From positions 1 to 64,000 of the forward strand of contig NZ_KB899670.1 in the NCBI RefSeq assembly GCF_000378385.1: DNA of 64,000 nt, read 5' to 3'. The notes beneath the pieces were generated by a model. That model saw nothing but the letters and a program-made list of their open reading frames with translations, was not told the origin of the DNA and searched no databases. This stretch comes from Paenibacillus daejeonensis DSM 15491. GTDB taxonomy: Bacteria; Bacillota; Bacilli; Paenibacillales; Paenibacillaceae. Shown one piece after another: positions 42,108 through 51,584 of this stretch. Position 1 is the first letter of the stretch, and each line of letters begins with the position of its first letter. Made by a program: the position numbers and the translations under genes.

Positions 42108-43031
42108 ATGGAGGAGCAGCAGGTAATTCGTCTATCCGGCGTCAAGCTGACCCGGGAGCATTTTCAATTGGGGCCTTTGAACCTGAATGTGCCACAGGGC
42201 TATATTACAGCCATTGTAGGGCCGAACGGCTCAGGCAAGAGCACCACATTTCGTATGCTCCTCGGTCTGGTACAGCCGGATGATGGCGAGATTGAGGTGC
42301 TGGGTCAGGCCGTGAAACCAGGCTTGGGGGTGGATTACAAGCAGCAAATTGGCTATCTGGAGGAGAATGCACCGTCTCATGATCATGGCTTGCGCGCCAA
42401 AGACAAGACAGCCTTCGCCAGGCACTGGTATCCAGGCTGGGACGTGAACCGGTACCGTGAGCTGCTGCATCTGTTCGGTGTGGACGACGGGTTGAAGCTG
42501 GGCAAGATGTCCAAGGGGATGCGGCGCAAGTACGAGCTGGCGATGGCCATCGCCCATGATCCTGAGCTGCTGCTGCTCGATGAGCCTTCATCCGGATTGG
42601 ATCCGCTGGCTTGGCGGAAGATGATCGATGTTCTGCACCGCCATATGGAGCGTGGCGATCGGACGATTCTGATGGCTTCCCACATCGTGGAAGAAGTGAA
42701 ACGATTGGCCGACTTCATCGTATTTATGATACATGGACAGGTGATGGGTATTTACGAGAAAGATGAGCTGTTCAGCAGTTGGCATTGCCTGTATGTGCAA
42801 GTGCCAGACGCGAACATTCCATGGGAAGAGATGCCGGGCTACAGCAGCAAGGAGAAAACGGGTTCCAACACAGTCAAGCTCATGACAAGCGCAGCTCAAC
42901 AGTCCGAAGTGTGGCTGCAGGAGCGAAACATTGTCATTCAAGGTAGACAACCATTGGAACTCGATGAGATATTAGCTGAATTGATGGCGCAGCGCGCCTT
43001 GCACTCAGCGTCAAGAACGAAAGGGGTATGA
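42108..43031 (+). CDS. ABC transporter ATP-binding protein (YtrB-like)
   Basis: 307 residues. Walker A GPNGSGKST (about residue 39), a Q-loop region, a signature-like motif MSKGMRRKYELAMAI in place of LSGGQ, Walker B LLLLDEPSSGLDPLAW and His switch ASHIVEE. The C-terminal 90 residues are variable. With the permease at 40957 it probably forms one transporter. It overlaps the next gene by four bases. Confidence 0.9.
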   Translation: MEEQQVIRLSGVKLTREHFQLGPLNLNVPQGYITAIVGPNGSGKSTTFRMLLGLVQPDDGEIEVLGQAVKPGLGVDYKQQIGYLEENAPSHDHGLRAKDKTAFARHWYPGWDVNRYRELLHLFGVDDGLKLGKMSKGMRRKYELAMAIAHDPELLLLDEPSSGLDPLAWRKMIDVLHRHMERGDRTILMASHIVEEVKRLADFIVFMIHGQVMGIYEKDELFSSWHCLYVQVPDANIPWEEMPGYSSKEKTGSNTVKLMTSAAQQSEVWLQERNIVIQGRQPLELDEILAELMAQRALHSASRTKGV

Positions 43032-43936
43032 CAATGAATCCGTTAATCGTAGACAATGTAGTCAAGGAATATGGCGACAAAACAGCAGTTAACAAAATCA
43101 GTTTCGAGGTAGAAAAAGGTGAAATCTACGGGTTGCTCGGCGCTAATGGTGCGGGTAAGACGACGACCATGCGTATGGTGCTGGGACTGATCTTCCCGGA
43201 TGAAGGCAAAATTTTGTATCATGGCAAGCCTTACAGCCGGGAGCAATTGCAAATGCTTGGTTACCTCCCGGAGGAAAGAGGGATGTATCCAAAGGTCAAG
43301 ATTAATGAACAGATTACGTACCTGGCCCGGCTGCGGGGAATGTCGCAGAAGGATGCCGATAAGAACCTGAGGGACTGGCTGGAGCGCTTCAACATTACCG
43401 AGTACTACAACATGAAAATTGAAGAGCTGTCCAAAGGGAATCAGCAGAAAATTCAATTTATCGCGGCGGTCATCCACAAACCAAGCATCGTCATTCTTGA
43501 TGAAGCGTTCAGCGGATTGGACCCGGTTAACGTAGAACAACTAAAGGCGACGGTCAAAGAGCTGCGCAACAGCGGAACTACAATCCTGTTCTCCACCCAC
43601 CGGATGGAGCATGTCGAAGAGCTGTGCCGGAACATCACGATTTTGCACCGTTCCAATACGGTATTGCAGGGCAATATCAAGGAGATCAAGAAGCAATTCC
43701 CGCGTGAGCGCGTCATTCTGGGAACCGAAGGTGAGCTCAACGGACTGGAGGGCCTGAGCGGTGTCCGTCAGGTGAAGCGGATGGAAAATGGCTATGAAGT
43801 GTTGATTGAACGTCCAGAAACGGCACAGGATCTGCTGCGGCATGCAATGGCCCAGGCGGAGCTGACCCGGTTTGAGCTGCTAGAGCCCACATTGAATGAA
43901 ATCTTTATCCGATCGGTAGGTGGAAGAAATGAGTAA
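43028..43936 (+). CDS. ABC transporter ATP-binding protein (NatA-like)
   Basis: 302 residues: Walker A GANGAGKTTTMRM, signature ELSKGNQQKIQFIAAV, Walker B IVILDEAFSGLDPVN, switch FSTHRMEHVEEL, and a C-terminal DUF4162 domain, which is typical of NatA-like exporters. It partners with the large permease encoded next, whose start lies inside its end. Confidence 0.92.
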   Translation: MTMNPLIVDNVVKEYGDKTAVNKISFEVEKGEIYGLLGANGAGKTTTMRMVLGLIFPDEGKILYHGKPYSREQLQMLGYLPEERGMYPKVKINEQITYLARLRGMSQKDADKNLRDWLERFNITEYYNMKIEELSKGNQQKIQFIAAVIHKPSIVILDEAFSGLDPVNVEQLKATVKELRNSGTTILFSTHRMEHVEELCRNITILHRSNTVLQGNIKEIKKQFPRERVILGTEGELNGLEGLSGVRQVKRMENGYEVLIERPETAQDLLRHAMAQAELTRFELLEPTLNEIFIRSVGGRNE

Positions 43937-45209
43937 TTTTTGGAATGTTGTTGGCTTTACAGTAAAGAATAAAATCCGTACCAAATCGTTTATTGTGACC
44001 ACCGTCATTATTGCTGCAATCATGAGTTTAGGCGTTAACTTGCCTTTTATTATCAGCCAATTCACAGGAGATGACGCTGCCACAGAGTCGACAGTCATCG
44101 GTTATGTCGAGAACGAAGCGCCGCAGGTGACGGACGCGCTAACTACTTATTATAATAATCTTGGCGAGGAAGCTGATCTGCAGCTCGCGGGCTATGCTAA
44201 TGAAGAAGCGCTTCGCGAGGCGATCAGTGAAGGTGAGATTCGTGGCTACCTCATTTTTGAAGAGCAAGCAGGCCAGGCATTCCCCGCTGTCACGTATAAG
44301 GCAGAGACCCTTAGCGGCGGATCATCCGTATCGCTAATGTCAGCTCTGCAAACCGTTCGGAACGATATCATCCTGGAGGAATCAGGTTTGACAGCGGAGC
44401 AACGCGCGGCGCTGCTTGAGCCGATTAACCTCAACTCGACACAGATTTCGACGGAGACCGGTACGGAAACGGTTGGTGGAGAAACAGGACCTAGCGGTCT
44501 GGCCATGGGCTTTGTCTATGTGGTCATTATCCTCTTGTTCATGGGTATCTTTATTACAAGTCAATTGATTGCGACAGAGGTTACATCAGAGAAGAGCTCG
44601 CGTGTTATGGAAATCCTCGTCACAAGCGTGGCGCCGCTCACTCAGATGTTCGGCAAAATCTTCGGGATGTTCCTCGTGGGCACGATGCAGATCGGTACCT
44701 TTATCCTGGTCTTCCTAATCAATGTCATGCTGCCACATAACCAAGAAATGCTGGCGGGTATCGATATTAATCTGTCTGAGCTGGATCCAATGCTGTATGT
44801 CTATGCCATTATCTTCTACTTCGGCGGCTACTTCCTGTTCGCAACCCTGTTCGCAGCTGTCGGTTCGATTGTCAGTCGCACCGAGGATTTGGCACAGGCG
44901 CTGACGCCAGTGACGATCCTCTCAATGGCGGGCTTCTACATCGGTATCTTCGGGATGACGGCACCGGACTCGACCTTGATCCAGGTAGCGTCGTATATTC
45001 CGTTCTTTGCGCCATTCGCGATGTTCCTCCGCGTTGGCCTGACCGATCCGGCACTGTGGGAGATTGCCTTGTCCATCGGCCTGCTGCTCGTCAGCATCTT
45101 GATCTTTGGCTGGCTCTCCGCCAAAATCTACCGTACCGGCGTTCTCATGTACGGCAAGCGCCCATCGTGGAAGGAAATTCGTAAGGCTATGAAGGCTTAT
45201 AAGATTTAG
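43929..45209 (+). CDS. ABC-2 permease (NatB-like)
   Basis: 426 residues from the ATG at 43929, five bases after AGGTGG; a GTG at 43920 is possible. One N-terminal membrane helix, a large extracytoplasmic loop (about 45-185), then five or six helices including the ABC-2 core VTSEKSSRVMEILVTSVAPLTQMFGKI. It resembles NatB of the NatAB sodium exporter and related ABC exporters; the substrate is not predictable. Confidence 0.9.
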   Translation: MSNFWNVVGFTVKNKIRTKSFIVTTVIIAAIMSLGVNLPFIISQFTGDDAATESTVIGYVENEAPQVTDALTTYYNNLGEEADLQLAGYANEEALREAISEGEIRGYLIFEEQAGQAFPAVTYKAETLSGGSSVSLMSALQTVRNDIILEESGLTAEQRAALLEPINLNSTQISTETGTETVGGETGPSGLAMGFVYVVIILLFMGIFITSQLIATEVTSEKSSRVMEILVTSVAPLTQMFGKIFGMFLVGTMQIGTFILVFLINVMLPHNQEMLAGIDINLSELDPMLYVYAIIFYFGGYFLFATLFAAVGSIVSRTEDLAQALTPVTILSMAGFYIGIFGMTAPDSTLIQVASYIPFFAPFAMFLRVGLTDPALWEIALSIGLLLVSILIFGWLSAKIYRTGVLMYGKRPSWKEIRKAMKAYKI

Positions 45210-45245
45210 ATTACAAGCAAAAGAGATATTTATGATATTAAAAGA

Positions 45246-45277
45246 AACGGGTGCCAATACTGGCGCCCGTTTTTTGT
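45246..45277 (+). terminator. Terminator of the ABC operon
   Basis: AACGGGTGCC-AATACT-GGCGCCCGTT followed by TTTTT. Confidence 0.92.
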
Positions 45278-45367
45278 GCACAAATTAATGAGTGATTTAT
45301 AAACAAATTATGGTAAAATAAGAAGGTGATATTTAGTTAACTACTATTTGTTAAGGGGAGCAAGTTG

Positions 45368-46228
45368 ATGAAAGTGTGGCTGTTAGATTATGATCCTTTT
45401 AAGCATCATACTGAATTCGTGGACCATGAAGATTATTCACTCATTTACGAAATGACAAGTCAGGCCAAAACGCTGCAAGGAAAGCTTAAAACCTGTGAGC
45501 TTGAGTTGAAGGATTATAACCAGCCGACGGATTTCTTAGGGAGGATCTCGGGAGCGCTAATTATTAATGGAAAAGCAAAGGAGCTATTTAATCAATTTCC
45601 GAACTTAAATGTTGAATTGTTACCTTTAAACCCATCCATGGATTGCTATATTCTAAATGCACTCACTGTTCTGGATTGCGTGAATGGCGAGGAGTCATTG
45701 GTAGACAGAGTGGGAGGAAGGCCTGATGGGCGATTAATGGGTTACAAGGAAATTAGTCTTTATGAGGACGTTGTAAAAGGGCATGATATGTTTCGAATTC
45801 AAATGCATGAGGGGGACCGGCTTCAACCCTATCTCTATGTATCAGATCAGCTTAAAGAATGGATCGAAACCCATCTAACGGGATATCAATTGATTGATAT
45901 CTGGGATTCAGAGTTCTCGTGGCAACAGCAGGAAGCGAAATATGAATCATTGATTCGTGAAGTGGACGCTTCCCTTGCAGAGACATTTAATTTTGGCAAA
46001 GCCTCAAAATATGTGGAGAAAAATATAGACAGTATAATTTATAGTGGCAAGTGGGCCATGAAGGTGGACGAAAATCGAGAGGTTTGGATCGGAAGGCTAA
46101 CTTTAGATGGAACTTATGAGTGGGATGATCCCACTTATTTACCACCAGTACTTTTGAATCTAACGTGGGGGATAAAGGAGAAGAGAACATTTAGCAAAAG
46201 ATTAAGGGACTTGATTCCCTTTTACTAA
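45368..46228 (+). CDS. Imm11-like (DUF1629) immunity protein, orphan
   Basis: 286 residues from the ATG at 45368 (AAGGGGAG before it). The N-terminal 190 residues follow the Imm11/DUF1629 pattern: LIINGKAKELFNQFPNLNVELLPLNP, CYILNALTVLDCVN, MFRIQMHEGDRLQPYLYVSDQLKEWIE and a final LTGYQLIDIWD. The last about 95 residues are an added region. Such proteins neutralise polymorphic toxins; no toxin gene is nearby, so it is an orphan. The gene and its neighbour are clearly AT-richer than the surroundings, suggesting recent gain. Cytoplasmic, no signal. Confidence 0.65.
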   Translation: MKVWLLDYDPFKHHTEFVDHEDYSLIYEMTSQAKTLQGKLKTCELELKDYNQPTDFLGRISGALIINGKAKELFNQFPNLNVELLPLNPSMDCYILNALTVLDCVNGEESLVDRVGGRPDGRLMGYKEISLYEDVVKGHDMFRIQMHEGDRLQPYLYVSDQLKEWIETHLTGYQLIDIWDSEFSWQQQEAKYESLIREVDASLAETFNFGKASKYVEKNIDSIIYSGKWAMKVDENREVWIGRLTLDGTYEWDDPTYLPPVLLNLTWGIKEKRTFSKRLRDLIPFY

Positions 46229-46351
46229 TAAATACAAGTCTCTTGGACAGGCGGTCACGGGTGTACATATAAAATAGAGGGATGAAACGGTCAGTGACAT
46301 TGTTTAATCTTAACATGTTACTGACATTTTTTGTGTAAGGAGGTTGTTATA

Positions 46352-46678
46352 ATGAAAAATACAAATACCATAATGATTACGATAATTTTGGTTGTTGCAA
46401 TCTCGCTAATAGGTATCCCCTTGCTTGTTGGATCTGAAGATTCAATTCTTCCTGCTATAGGAATTGCCATCCTAATGATTTCACTCGTTTTGTATTTGAG
46501 GAATAGGATGAAAAACAAACTCCTATTTGCTCATGTAGGAGCTGCTATATTACTTGCGTTTCTGTGGTACATGGATAATTTCACAGATAGTCCTGTGTCT
46601 TATTGGGCTATCGTATTACTTGTCATCTTTATCTGGATCTTTTACTTTTGGGAATGGTATAAGAAAAAGAAGGGGTAG
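46352..46678 (+). CDS. Small multi-span membrane protein, AT-rich gene
   Basis: 108 residues from the ATG at 46352 (AAGGAGGT seven bases before). Four hydrophobic segments (TIMITIILVVAISLIGIPLL; ILPAIGIAILMISLVLYL; LFAHVGAAILLAFLWYM; YWAIVLLVIFIWIFYFW) with a Lys-rich C-terminus. No recognised family. It shares the low G+C of the immunity gene and ends in a strong terminator. Confidence 0.6.
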   Translation: MKNTNTIMITIILVVAISLIGIPLLVGSEDSILPAIGIAILMISLVLYLRNRMKNKLLFAHVGAAILLAFLWYMDNFTDSPVSYWAIVLLVIFIWIFYFWEWYKKKKG

Positions 46679-46682
46679 TGTG

Positions 46683-46718
46683 GGGTAGCCTGAGTTTTTA
46701 GAGGAGGCTACCCTTTTT
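46683..46718 (+). terminator. Terminator after the small membrane-protein gene
   Basis: GGGTAGCC (46683-46690) and GGCTACCC (46706-46713) then five T. The right arm overlaps the stop codon of the convergent sensor kinase. Confidence 0.88.
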
Positions 46719-48540
46719 GCTCTGTGTCGGATAGTTTTCGCTGATGAAAGGGAAGATGAAACTCAAAAACAGTTCCGGTATCAGAATCGCTTTCGATGTG
46801 GAAAACCAATTCCTCACCATACATCAAGACAAAGCGGCGATAGGTATTATAAATACCTGTATGTTTGCGGAAATACGAGTCTTGGGTCTCGCCGCGCTTA
46901 GCAATCAAGCTGTGCAACTTCGAAAGCACATGGGATGGAATACTAGAGCCTGAGTTATATATTCGTACGTGCAGATAGGTATCGCTTCGCATGACATCGA
47001 CCCGCAGGGTAAAGTCGTCCGGGCCCAGATGCGGACCCCACCCGTACTTGATGGCATTCTCGACAAACGGTTGAATGCTGAGCTTCATCACGGACAGATC
47101 CAAAACAGAAGAGTCAATCTGTAAATCGGCATGGACGGCCTTGCCATTGCGATAGAAGTGAATCGTTAAGAAATTACGAATATAGTCCAATTCTTCCTGC
47201 AAGGTTGCAAAACCATCGTCATTGCGTACCGTATAACGCATCATCTGTGATACGGATTGTACCATCTCTCCTACGGCTTCCCCTTTGTTACTCACTGCGT
47301 ACGATTCAATCGTCTCCAAAGTGTTGAACAGAAAGTGCGGATTAATCTGCGCTTGTAACTGAAGAAGTTCCCGTTCTTTCTCACGCATATTTGCCTGATA
47401 GACTTCGCTTTCCATCCATTCAAGCCGCTGAATCATTCGGTTGTAACTGTGAATGAGAAAACCAATCTCATCGTAGTTGTGTCCAAGCTCTACCTGGATG
47501 TATTGTCTTTTCCCGCGCCCCATCTTCAACATACTCTCCTTCAGTCGGTACAGTGGATAGAGGATGACGTTCATGACAGGGAAGGCGATGATCAGTGCGG
47601 CGGCTAAGCTTAAGGCGGCGATTACCAATGTCAGCCGATAGGTTTGCTGTACCCCTTCCCGGATACTGCTGAGAGGCGAGGTCCAGATGATACTCCAATC
47701 GCTATTCGTCAAGGAAGCGTAGCTGGCTTGATATTGCGTATTGTCAGATGTAAACACGACTATAGATTGCTGGCTATGCTCATCCCGTGCCGCGCGAAAG
47801 TCGTCGACCAACGCCTTGGCTTGGGGAAGGTCGGATACGATAGTACCGCTAGGCTCATGCAGAAGCATCACTTGCCCTTGCTGATCCTGATCGCCTTCAC
47901 TCAGCATGCTGCGGAGTTTGTCCTCGTGGATCTCCATAATAAACACAGCTTGGGTAGTACCAGTGAGTGTATGGAAGATCGGCCGAACATACGAGAACAC
48001 ATTGGTTTCGCTGTATGCGATATAGTCCAGCGTGCGCGGTCCTGTCAGCTCCGGGCGATCAAGCGTGAGGATGTCTTGGTAGTAAGGTTTGGTGGAAAAA
48101 TCGAATGCAAGATCCAGTTGTTTCTGGTAAGAGTCAAAATAATGCTTGTCCAGCCGATCCAGATAGAGGATACCGGCTACTTCAGGGTGAAATTGCAAGG
48201 TGTTACGTACGATCGGACGAATCCGCATCATGTGTGTGGCCTGCATATCCAACTGATCCGCAGGTGTTGTCATAAAACTCTGAAAACTGGGATTCATAAA
48301 TACACTATCAAATGATTGGTTTAGACTGTCAAGATAACCGGACATCTCCCGCGAGACGAAGTCGACATATTGCTCGGAGATGGTGGCGGAGTACTCTGTG
48401 CCCGAACGATACATGAAATACTCGGAGCTGTAGCTGACGAGCGTAATGGGGATAATGGAAATAAGAATTAATAACACAAACAACTTGAACTTCAGAGATA
48501 AGCGGTTTAGGATACGGGTAACAGGCTGGAAGCGAAACAA
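46708..48540 (-). CDS. YesM-type sensor histidine kinase
   Basis: 610 residues with a TTG start at 48540, nine bases after AAGGAGGG. Two membrane helices (about 17-38 and 300-322) flank a dCache-like extracellular sensor of about 260 residues. A HAMP domain follows (MNVILYPLYRLKESMLKMGRG), then His_kinase with LQAQINPHFLFNTLETIESY and N-box PFVENAIKYGW. The usual G1 Asp-x-Gly-x-Gly is replaced by IYNSGSSIP, so catalysis may differ. It is divergent from the YesN-type regulator and the solute-binding lipoprotein, its probable partners. Confidence 0.9.
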   Translation of the reverse strand: MFRFQPVTRILNRLSLKFKLFVLLILISIIPITLVSYSSEYFMYRSGTEYSATISEQYVDFVSREMSGYLDSLNQSFDSVFMNPSFQSFMTTPADQLDMQATHMMRIRPIVRNTLQFHPEVAGILYLDRLDKHYFDSYQKQLDLAFDFSTKPYYQDILTLDRPELTGPRTLDYIAYSETNVFSYVRPIFHTLTGTTQAVFIMEIHEDKLRSMLSEGDQDQQGQVMLLHEPSGTIVSDLPQAKALVDDFRAARDEHSQQSIVVFTSDNTQYQASYASLTNSDWSIIWTSPLSSIREGVQQTYRLTLVIAALSLAAALIIAFPVMNVILYPLYRLKESMLKMGRGKRQYIQVELGHNYDEIGFLIHSYNRMIQRLEWMESEVYQANMREKERELLQLQAQINPHFLFNTLETIESYAVSNKGEAVGEMVQSVSQMMRYTVRNDDGFATLQEELDYIRNFLTIHFYRNGKAVHADLQIDSSVLDLSVMKLSIQPFVENAIKYGWGPHLGPDDFTLRVDVMRSDTYLHVRIYNSGSSIPSHVLSKLHSLIAKRGETQDSYFRKHTGIYNTYRRFVLMYGEELVFHIESDSDTGTVFEFHLPFHQRKLSDTEQKG

Positions 48541-48607
48541 CGAAAGATTCCCTCCTTACTCTTGTGCAAAATATCATCTCAAAGTTTCTTAAAGGAGTTG
48601 GATTCAA

Positions 48608-50029
48608 GTGAAAATATGTGTCATTGATGACGAGCTTGGAGTCCGGACAAGCATCATTCAGAAGCTGACTGCGCTGTTTCCCGACGCCAAGGTGTTCAAT
48701 GGCGAGTATGGCTTGTTGGCACTTGATCGTATCGAACTGATCCGTCCGGATCTGATCTTCCTTGATATCAGAATGCCGGACGTCGACGGGCTTGACATTC
48801 TAAAGCAGGTCAAGCGAAACTACCCTGCGATTTATGTGGTCATTATATCAGGGTATGACGAATTTGAATATGCCCGTCAATCTTTACAACTAGGGGCGAC
48901 CGACTATTTGTTGAAGCCGGCGGATAGAGTCAAGTTACGGGAAATTGTGGAGAAAATCAAAGTAGAGCAGGAGCAGGCCGCTCTGCAGGAAATGGGACAA
49001 TGTTTGGCTGCAGATCCTATGCCTTATATTTCCGTCGATCAGATAAGACTATACAATGCTAGTCTGTGGTTCGATGAGAGAGAAGCGAAGCGGATCGTTG
49101 TGTTGTCGGACAAAATAGCACAACCGGAGCTTAAGCACGTTTTGTTAACGATCGTGGTACGGGAGGGTCTTGAGCTCATCATAGTAAGGACAGAGACCGG
49201 ATTGCAGGCCGATTGTTTTCGGGAAAAGCGCAGCTTTACACTAGTATTGAAGCATGTAATTGCTGTTGAACAGGAGCAGCGGTTTTTCGGGACTGCTAGA
49301 GATGTGAGCGTTGGCAGTCCCGTGGTGCGAGATAAAGCATGGTCCGCGAAGGTGCATAAGCTGCGGCTGCAGGTCATACATGCCGCGCGAGCAGGCCAGC
49401 AGGACGAGCTGGGGTCTGCGCTCGCTCAATGGCTAGCAGAGCTGGAGCGTCCCGGCTTTACGGAACTCGTAAAGGAATGTGCGACTTTGATGGCCCAACT
49501 CGATGAGGGACTGATGAGAAGAGAGGTGATCTTCATCGATGAAGCGGCGTGGAGCTACTGGTATGAATGGGTGACTCGCCATAGTAATTGGCAGCAGCTG
49601 CGGGAGGGGGTTCAGCGGATGGTACTGGGCGGCGTTAAGGCCCTTCAGGATGTGTCTGCCGTGGGCAGTCCTGTGGACGAGCATGCATCCGGTTGGTTCC
49701 AGCAGGCGCTAGATATCATCGCACAGTCGGAGGATATGCAGCTGACGCTGGAGATGGTAGCCGATGCGGTTAATGTTCATCCGGTTACGCTCAGCCGGAC
49801 CTTCAAGCAGCGGATGGGGTTGAATTTCGTGCATTTTCTGACTAAGAAAAAGATGAATGCTTCACGGAAGCTGTTACTGACTTCGGATAAGAGGATCACA
49901 GAGATCGCTGAGATGATGGGGTATACGGATCAATCTTATTTCCGCAGCTTGTTCAAGAAAGAGTTCGGATATTCCCCTTCCGAGCTGCGTAGGCAAAGCG
50001 AATCAAGAGGAGGGCGGAATTCAAGGTGA
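48608..50029 (+). CDS. YesN-type response regulator, AraC family
   Basis: 473 residues from a GTG behind AAAGGAG. The receiver domain has the acidic pair Asp7-Asp8, phospho-acceptor Asp53 (FLDIRMPDVDG) and Lys103 (YLLKPAD). A long middle region follows (about 120-370), and then two C-terminal AraC helix-turn-helix motifs (LTLEMVADAVNVHPVTLSRTFKQ and ITEIAEMMGYTDQSYFRSLFKK). It likely activates the sugar-uptake genes downstream. Its stop overlaps the start of the solute-binding protein gene (GTGA). Confidence 0.92.
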   Translation: MKICVIDDELGVRTSIIQKLTALFPDAKVFNGEYGLLALDRIELIRPDLIFLDIRMPDVDGLDILKQVKRNYPAIYVVIISGYDEFEYARQSLQLGATDYLLKPADRVKLREIVEKIKVEQEQAALQEMGQCLAADPMPYISVDQIRLYNASLWFDEREAKRIVVLSDKIAQPELKHVLLTIVVREGLELIIVRTETGLQADCFREKRSFTLVLKHVIAVEQEQRFFGTARDVSVGSPVVRDKAWSAKVHKLRLQVIHAARAGQQDELGSALAQWLAELERPGFTELVKECATLMAQLDEGLMRREVIFIDEAAWSYWYEWVTRHSNWQQLREGVQRMVLGGVKALQDVSAVGSPVDEHASGWFQQALDIIAQSEDMQLTLEMVADAVNVHPVTLSRTFKQRMGLNFVHFLTKKKMNASRKLLLTSDKRITEIAEMMGYTDQSYFRSLFKKEFGYSPSELRRQSESRGGRNSR

Positions 50030-51450
50030 AACAGCTGAAAAGAAGCATCGGCACATTGTTCATGCTTGGTTGGATATCCATGGTTACGGCAGGTTGTTTC
50101 GGTGGATCGGACACCGAGCCGCCAACTGTTCAGGAGAACGAAGCAGATCCTGTATTGCGCGTGTTGTATGCTGCAGCGGAGGCTGGCTCGGAAGCAGTCA
50201 TCAGTGCAGCAGAAGAGTATGAACGGGTGACGGGGGTGCGGGTGGAGGTCAATGCATTCCCCTATAATAGCCTGCAAGAACGTGTTTTTTCGGAGTTGGC
50301 GAGAGAGAGTGGATATTATGATCTTATCGCCATAGATACGCCTTGGATACCGAGAATTATCCAGCATTTAGAACCGCTGAGCCAATACATCCCGGCTTGG
50401 AAACGATTCGACATGGAGGACTACATCGCCAAGCTTTTCTTGGATACGTCCGTGTTCAATGAACAGAATCCACAGCAAGCACCTCCCGTGATGGACCCCG
50501 TGAAGCTGGATGACATTACAGCAGCTGGTTTTGACATCTGGAGCTTTCCGATTCAGTCCAATGTCCTTGTCGTCAGCTATCGCAAGGATTTATTCGATGA
50601 CGAAACCAATCGGACACAGTTTCGAAATCGCTTTAACCGTGAACTGACAATTCCAGATACACTAGATGAGTATCTTGACATCGCCAGATTTTTCACGACG
50701 GAGCTCTCGGATGATGGACAACGGATTTACGGAACGACGCTGATGTCGGCGAAGCACGAATCGAACTTTGTTGATTTCAAATCGTTCTTAAGCGTCTATG
50801 GCGGGCGTCTGTTGAATGACGATAACGAGCCTGTCTTCCATCAGGAGGAAGGTGTGCAAGCGCTTGAAGCTTATGGGAGTTGGATTCACGACTTTCGGGT
50901 CACACCCCCTGACGTACTGTCGTACACTTGGGATGAGGTGGAGATCGCTTTTGGTTTTGGGCAAGTGGCAATGGGCATGAATTACCACGATATGCGGCTG
51001 AATCCCCAGGTGAACGGAACCGTGGGCTACTTCATGATGCCGGGTATGCTCCATGACGGGGAATTGGTGCGAGGACCGCATTTTGGTTCCTGGGGGCTGG
51101 CGGTGAACCGGTATTCAGAACGGAAGCAGAGCGCTTTTGAATTGGCGGAGTATCTAACCAGTTCTGCTGTGCAGAAGAAGTATTTGCGTTTTCGTCAGCA
51201 CGTCACTCGCAAGTCGGCATACGAGGCTGCCCAGTTGTTGGAGGATGCCTCGCAGCGCGAATATTATCGGGTGTTGGGTGAGTCGCTGAGCGTCGGTGTT
51301 GGCAGACCGAGAACCATCCATTATGACCAATTGTCGGAGGCGATCCAGACAGCGGTCCAGCAATACCTGAGTTTCACCAAGGATGCCAGGACGGCGCTAT
51401 CGGAAGCCGCAGAGGAGATCCGGCAGCTGGAAGACACCCCGGTGCACTAA
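50026..51450 (+). CDS. Extracellular solute-binding lipoprotein, family 1, coupled to the two-component system
   Basis: 474 residues from a GTG overlapping the regulator stop. Signal with lipobox VTAG|C24, then a family-1 solute-binding fold (LRVLYAAAEAGSEAVISAAEEYERVTGVRVEV; AIDTPWIPRIIQHLEPLSQYIP). No permease of the matching CUT1 type is present; the importer downstream is of the other (ribose) class with its own binding protein. This and the tight coupling to the regulator suggest it presents sugar to the YesM-type kinase as a third sensing component. Confidence 0.85.
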   Translation: MKQLKRSIGTLFMLGWISMVTAGCFGGSDTEPPTVQENEADPVLRVLYAAAEAGSEAVISAAEEYERVTGVRVEVNAFPYNSLQERVFSELARESGYYDLIAIDTPWIPRIIQHLEPLSQYIPAWKRFDMEDYIAKLFLDTSVFNEQNPQQAPPVMDPVKLDDITAAGFDIWSFPIQSNVLVVSYRKDLFDDETNRTQFRNRFNRELTIPDTLDEYLDIARFFTTELSDDGQRIYGTTLMSAKHESNFVDFKSFLSVYGGRLLNDDNEPVFHQEEGVQALEAYGSWIHDFRVTPPDVLSYTWDEVEIAFGFGQVAMGMNYHDMRLNPQVNGTVGYFMMPGMLHDGELVRGPHFGSWGLAVNRYSERKQSAFELAEYLTSSAVQKKYLRFRQHVTRKSAYEAAQLLEDASQREYYRVLGESLSVGVGRPRTIHYDQLSEAIQTAVQQYLSFTKDARTALSEAAEEIRQLEDTPVH

Positions 51451-51519
51451 AAAGTTCCCCCCTGCAGGTTAAATTACTCCTCTACTTCTCCCTCCTTCGC
51501 CCCTCTATACTCAAAGTAC

Positions 51520-51551
51520 ATCAGGCGCATCGCTTGCGAATGTCGCCTGAT
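51520..51551 (+). repeat. Hairpin in the leader of the ribose-type binding protein gene
   Basis: ATCAGGCG (51520-51527) pairs with CGCCTGAT (51544-51551), with further pairing CGC/GCG inside. No T-run follows, and it ends about 33 bases before the ATG at 51585. It may separate mRNA segments or stabilise the message. Confidence 0.5.
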
Positions 51552-51584
51552 ATAACCTGGAGATATAGAAAGGGGACACCTACA

